Origin: an uncultured Clostridia bacterium
Lineage (GTDB): Bacteria; Bacillota; Clostridia; Christensenellales; UBA1242
Reading direction: 5' to 3'
DNA length: 33,645 nucleotides
Assembly: GCA_947625955.1 (NCBI GenBank)
Contig: CANQQH010000002.1
Span: 1 to 33,645, forward strand
A program made the position numbers and the translations under genes. The notes beneath the pieces are model-generated. The model ran no database searches, had not been told where the DNA came from, and saw only the letters and a list, made by a program, of their open reading frames with translations. The stretch's first letter is position 1. Every line of letters starts with the position of its first letter. Positions 32,899-33,645 of the stretch are shown here, in pieces.

Positions 32899-32948
32899 CT
32901 CCGCATCGCTATCGCGACCGCCCACTTCCGTGGGCTTGCTATCACGCC

Positions 32949-32990
32949 GGCCGCTAAAAACGCTCCACTGGAGCATTTTTTTAACGCGGC
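32949..32990. other. Nested hairpin
   Basis: GCCGC / GCGGC ends enclose AAAAACGCTC / GAGCATTTTT, a compound stem with a T run, between the two tRNA-end-like cores. Confidence 0.55.
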
Positions 32991-33016
32991 GTTCGAATCC
33001 CTCACAAACTTCGTGA

Positions 33017-33053
33017 GATAAAAAAATCGGGCATAAGCCCGACTTTTTTTATC
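33017..33053. terminator. Terminator-like hairpin
   Basis: GATAAAAAAATCGGGC / GCCCGACTTTTTTTATC with an ATAA loop (one bulged base). On the - strand it follows the tRNA-end-like sequence at 33054-33082. Confidence 0.8.
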
Positions 33054-33082
33054 TGGCGGCACGTCGGCATCCGAATTTGAAC
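33054..33082 (-). other. Second sequence like a tRNA 3' end
   Basis: On the - strand a T-loop-like GTTCAAATTC is followed by GGATGCCGACGTGCCGCCA. Again no 5' half can be folded from the upstream DNA. Confidence 0.45.
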
Positions 33083-33162
33083 TAAATTTATATATCACAA
33101 AAAAGCGTTTTGCCATTAAATTTGCGCTAACTCAATTTAACTTATATCAGCATGGCATCTGT

Positions 33163-33645
33163 TTATATTTCAGTTGAGACCATTTTATAAGTACGATTTT
33201 TTGTGCTTACACTTTCTTTATAGATATTATAACCCTTTTCACGAGCTACATCAATTAAAAATTTTTGATTTGCTTGCGATATTTTACTTCCAAGATAAAT
33301 CGCCGTCGGCTTTTTTATTACAAAACCAATATCCTTTTGTAACAAAGTATAATCATTTGTATTAGTGTATATAATTCTCCATTCTTTTTCTTCCTTCCAC
33401 TCTTTTGCCTTATGAATTATAATCCTAGCCCAAATCAGTGAGTCTATCGGTCCAAGCATTTGTTGTTTGAAATCATTGTTTACTCCACCAAACATATATA
33501 TTAATAATTCATCTAATAAAAAAGAACGCAATATATTATGTATCTTTACATTACCTTCTGAAACATATTGCGCACCTTGTCCAGGCGGCTGTTTGGACGG
33601 CGGGGCTGGATGACTGGCTTGCCGACAGCGGCCTGATACCCTTTC
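33163..33645 (-). CDS. DUF2971-like protein, C-terminal part; 5' end beyond the window
   Basis: From about 33570 down to the stop at 33163 the sequence reads SEGNVKIHNILRSFLLDELL, KAKEWKEEKEWRIIYTN and PTAIYLGSKISQANQKFLID, as in the C-terminal half of DUF2971 proteins (W-x-x-E-x-E-W-R motif); function unknown, often near defence or mobile genes. The frame stays open to base 33645, but residues encoded by 33575-33645 (GC-rich, Pro/Arg-rich) do not look like the family, so the true N-terminus is probably missing and the join suspect. Stop is 72 bp from the tRNA-like sequences. Confidence 0.6.
   Translation of the reverse strand, partial: ERVSGRCRQASHPAPPSKQPPGQGAQYVSEGNVKIHNILRSFLLDELLIYMFGGVNNDFKQQMLGPIDSLIWARIIIHKAKEWKEEKEWRIIYTNTNDYTLLQKDIGFVIKKPTAIYLGSKISQANQKFLIDVAREKGYNIYKESVSTKNRTYKMVSTEI
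33572..33645. other. GC-rich segment of foreign composition
   Basis: The last ~74 bp are about 60% GC, against less than 40% around them. On the + strand they can be read as AHLVQAAVWTAGLDDWLADS GLIPF-like peptide without a start, which looks more like coding DNA from a different organism than the - strand frame. It may be a real insertion boundary or a misassembly at the contig end. Confidence 0.5.

Larger units (their letters stand above)
32184..33162. other. Mosaic intergenic region, hairpins and tRNA-end-like sequences
   Basis: About 980 bp without a convincing large gene. It holds a 58-bp direct repeat (32256 and 32765), four terminator-like hairpins, a possible 31-aa frame (32660), and short sequences like tRNA 3' ends: CCGCCA on the - strand at 32240, 32878 and 33054, and TTCGAATCCCT, the T-loop and following stem, on the + strand at about 32303, 32812 and 32992 and inverted at about 32336 and 32898. 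No complete tRNA could be folded. It may be scars of insertion at tRNA 3' ends or a family of interspersed repeats. Confidence 0.7.

Noticed and set aside
32870..33090. Complete tRNA genes on the - strand
   Set aside because: Only 3' ends can be seen; no matching 5' acceptor, D-arm or anticodon arm within 100 bases upstream.
32832..33116. 94-codon - strand frame through the mosaic region
   Set aside because: It crosses three hairpins and the tRNA-like sequences, has low-quality composition and no ribosome binding site.

Overview
The window reads as a chromosomal stretch from an uncultured, AT-rich Bacillota (Firmicutes) bacterium, probably gut-associated. Evidence: strong AGGAGG-type ribosome binding sites, addB-addA recombination genes, a TasA/SipW-like secretion locus, DUF1540, DUF1858 and YjzC-like small proteins, the standard genetic code (TGA used as stop), and promoters dominated by an extended -10 element TGGTATAAT. 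I cannot name the genus from sequence alone.

Layout. 1-1400: end of a DUF2130 protein, a 56-aa YjzC-like protein and a small coiled-coil protein. 1550-8850: a cell-surface block, with a BspA-type leucine-rich-repeat protein (its signal peptide is broken by a frameshift), a TasA/camelysin-like secreted protein, a membrane-anchored protein and a SipW-like signal peptidase on the + strand. Converging on these is a beta-helix plus LRR surface protein whose promoter has a 12-C tract in its spacer. 8930-18000 (- strand): DUF1858 protein, acidic membrane protein, addA, addB, rplI. 18000-23900: housekeeping and stress-type genes (DUF1540, several GNAT acetyltransferases, nucleoside deaminase, C39-like peptidase, family-4-like uracil-DNA glycosylase, ADP-ribosylglycohydrolase). 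Several of these share one promoter design, TTGGAA-N17-TATAAT.

23904-29890 is a complete type II-C CRISPR-Cas locus. It has 18 repeats of 36 nt and 17 spacers on the + strand, converging on cas2, cas1 and cas9 (1119 aa) on the - strand, with a tracrRNA gene just upstream of cas9. Every repeat ends in a perfect extended -10 promoter (TGGTATAAT), so each spacer is probably transcribed separately. The degenerate repeat lies at the upstream end. One spacer is 42 nt and starts with 12 nt resembling the DNA next to the last repeat. Both points suggest that new spacers are added at the downstream end, against the direction of transcription.

30000-33645: a MazG-like protein, a frameshifted GNAT, two unrecognised proteins, then about 980 bp with almost no coding capacity. 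That stretch is packed with hairpins, a 58-bp direct repeat and sequences resembling tRNA 3' ends in both orientations. It is followed by a partial DUF2971-like gene. The last ~75 bp are much more GC-rich and may be a junction or assembly artefact.

The strongest leads are the promoter-bearing CRISPR repeats with their aberrant spacer, the putatively phase-variable promoter at 8812-8842, and the tRNA-end mosaic at 32240-33090.
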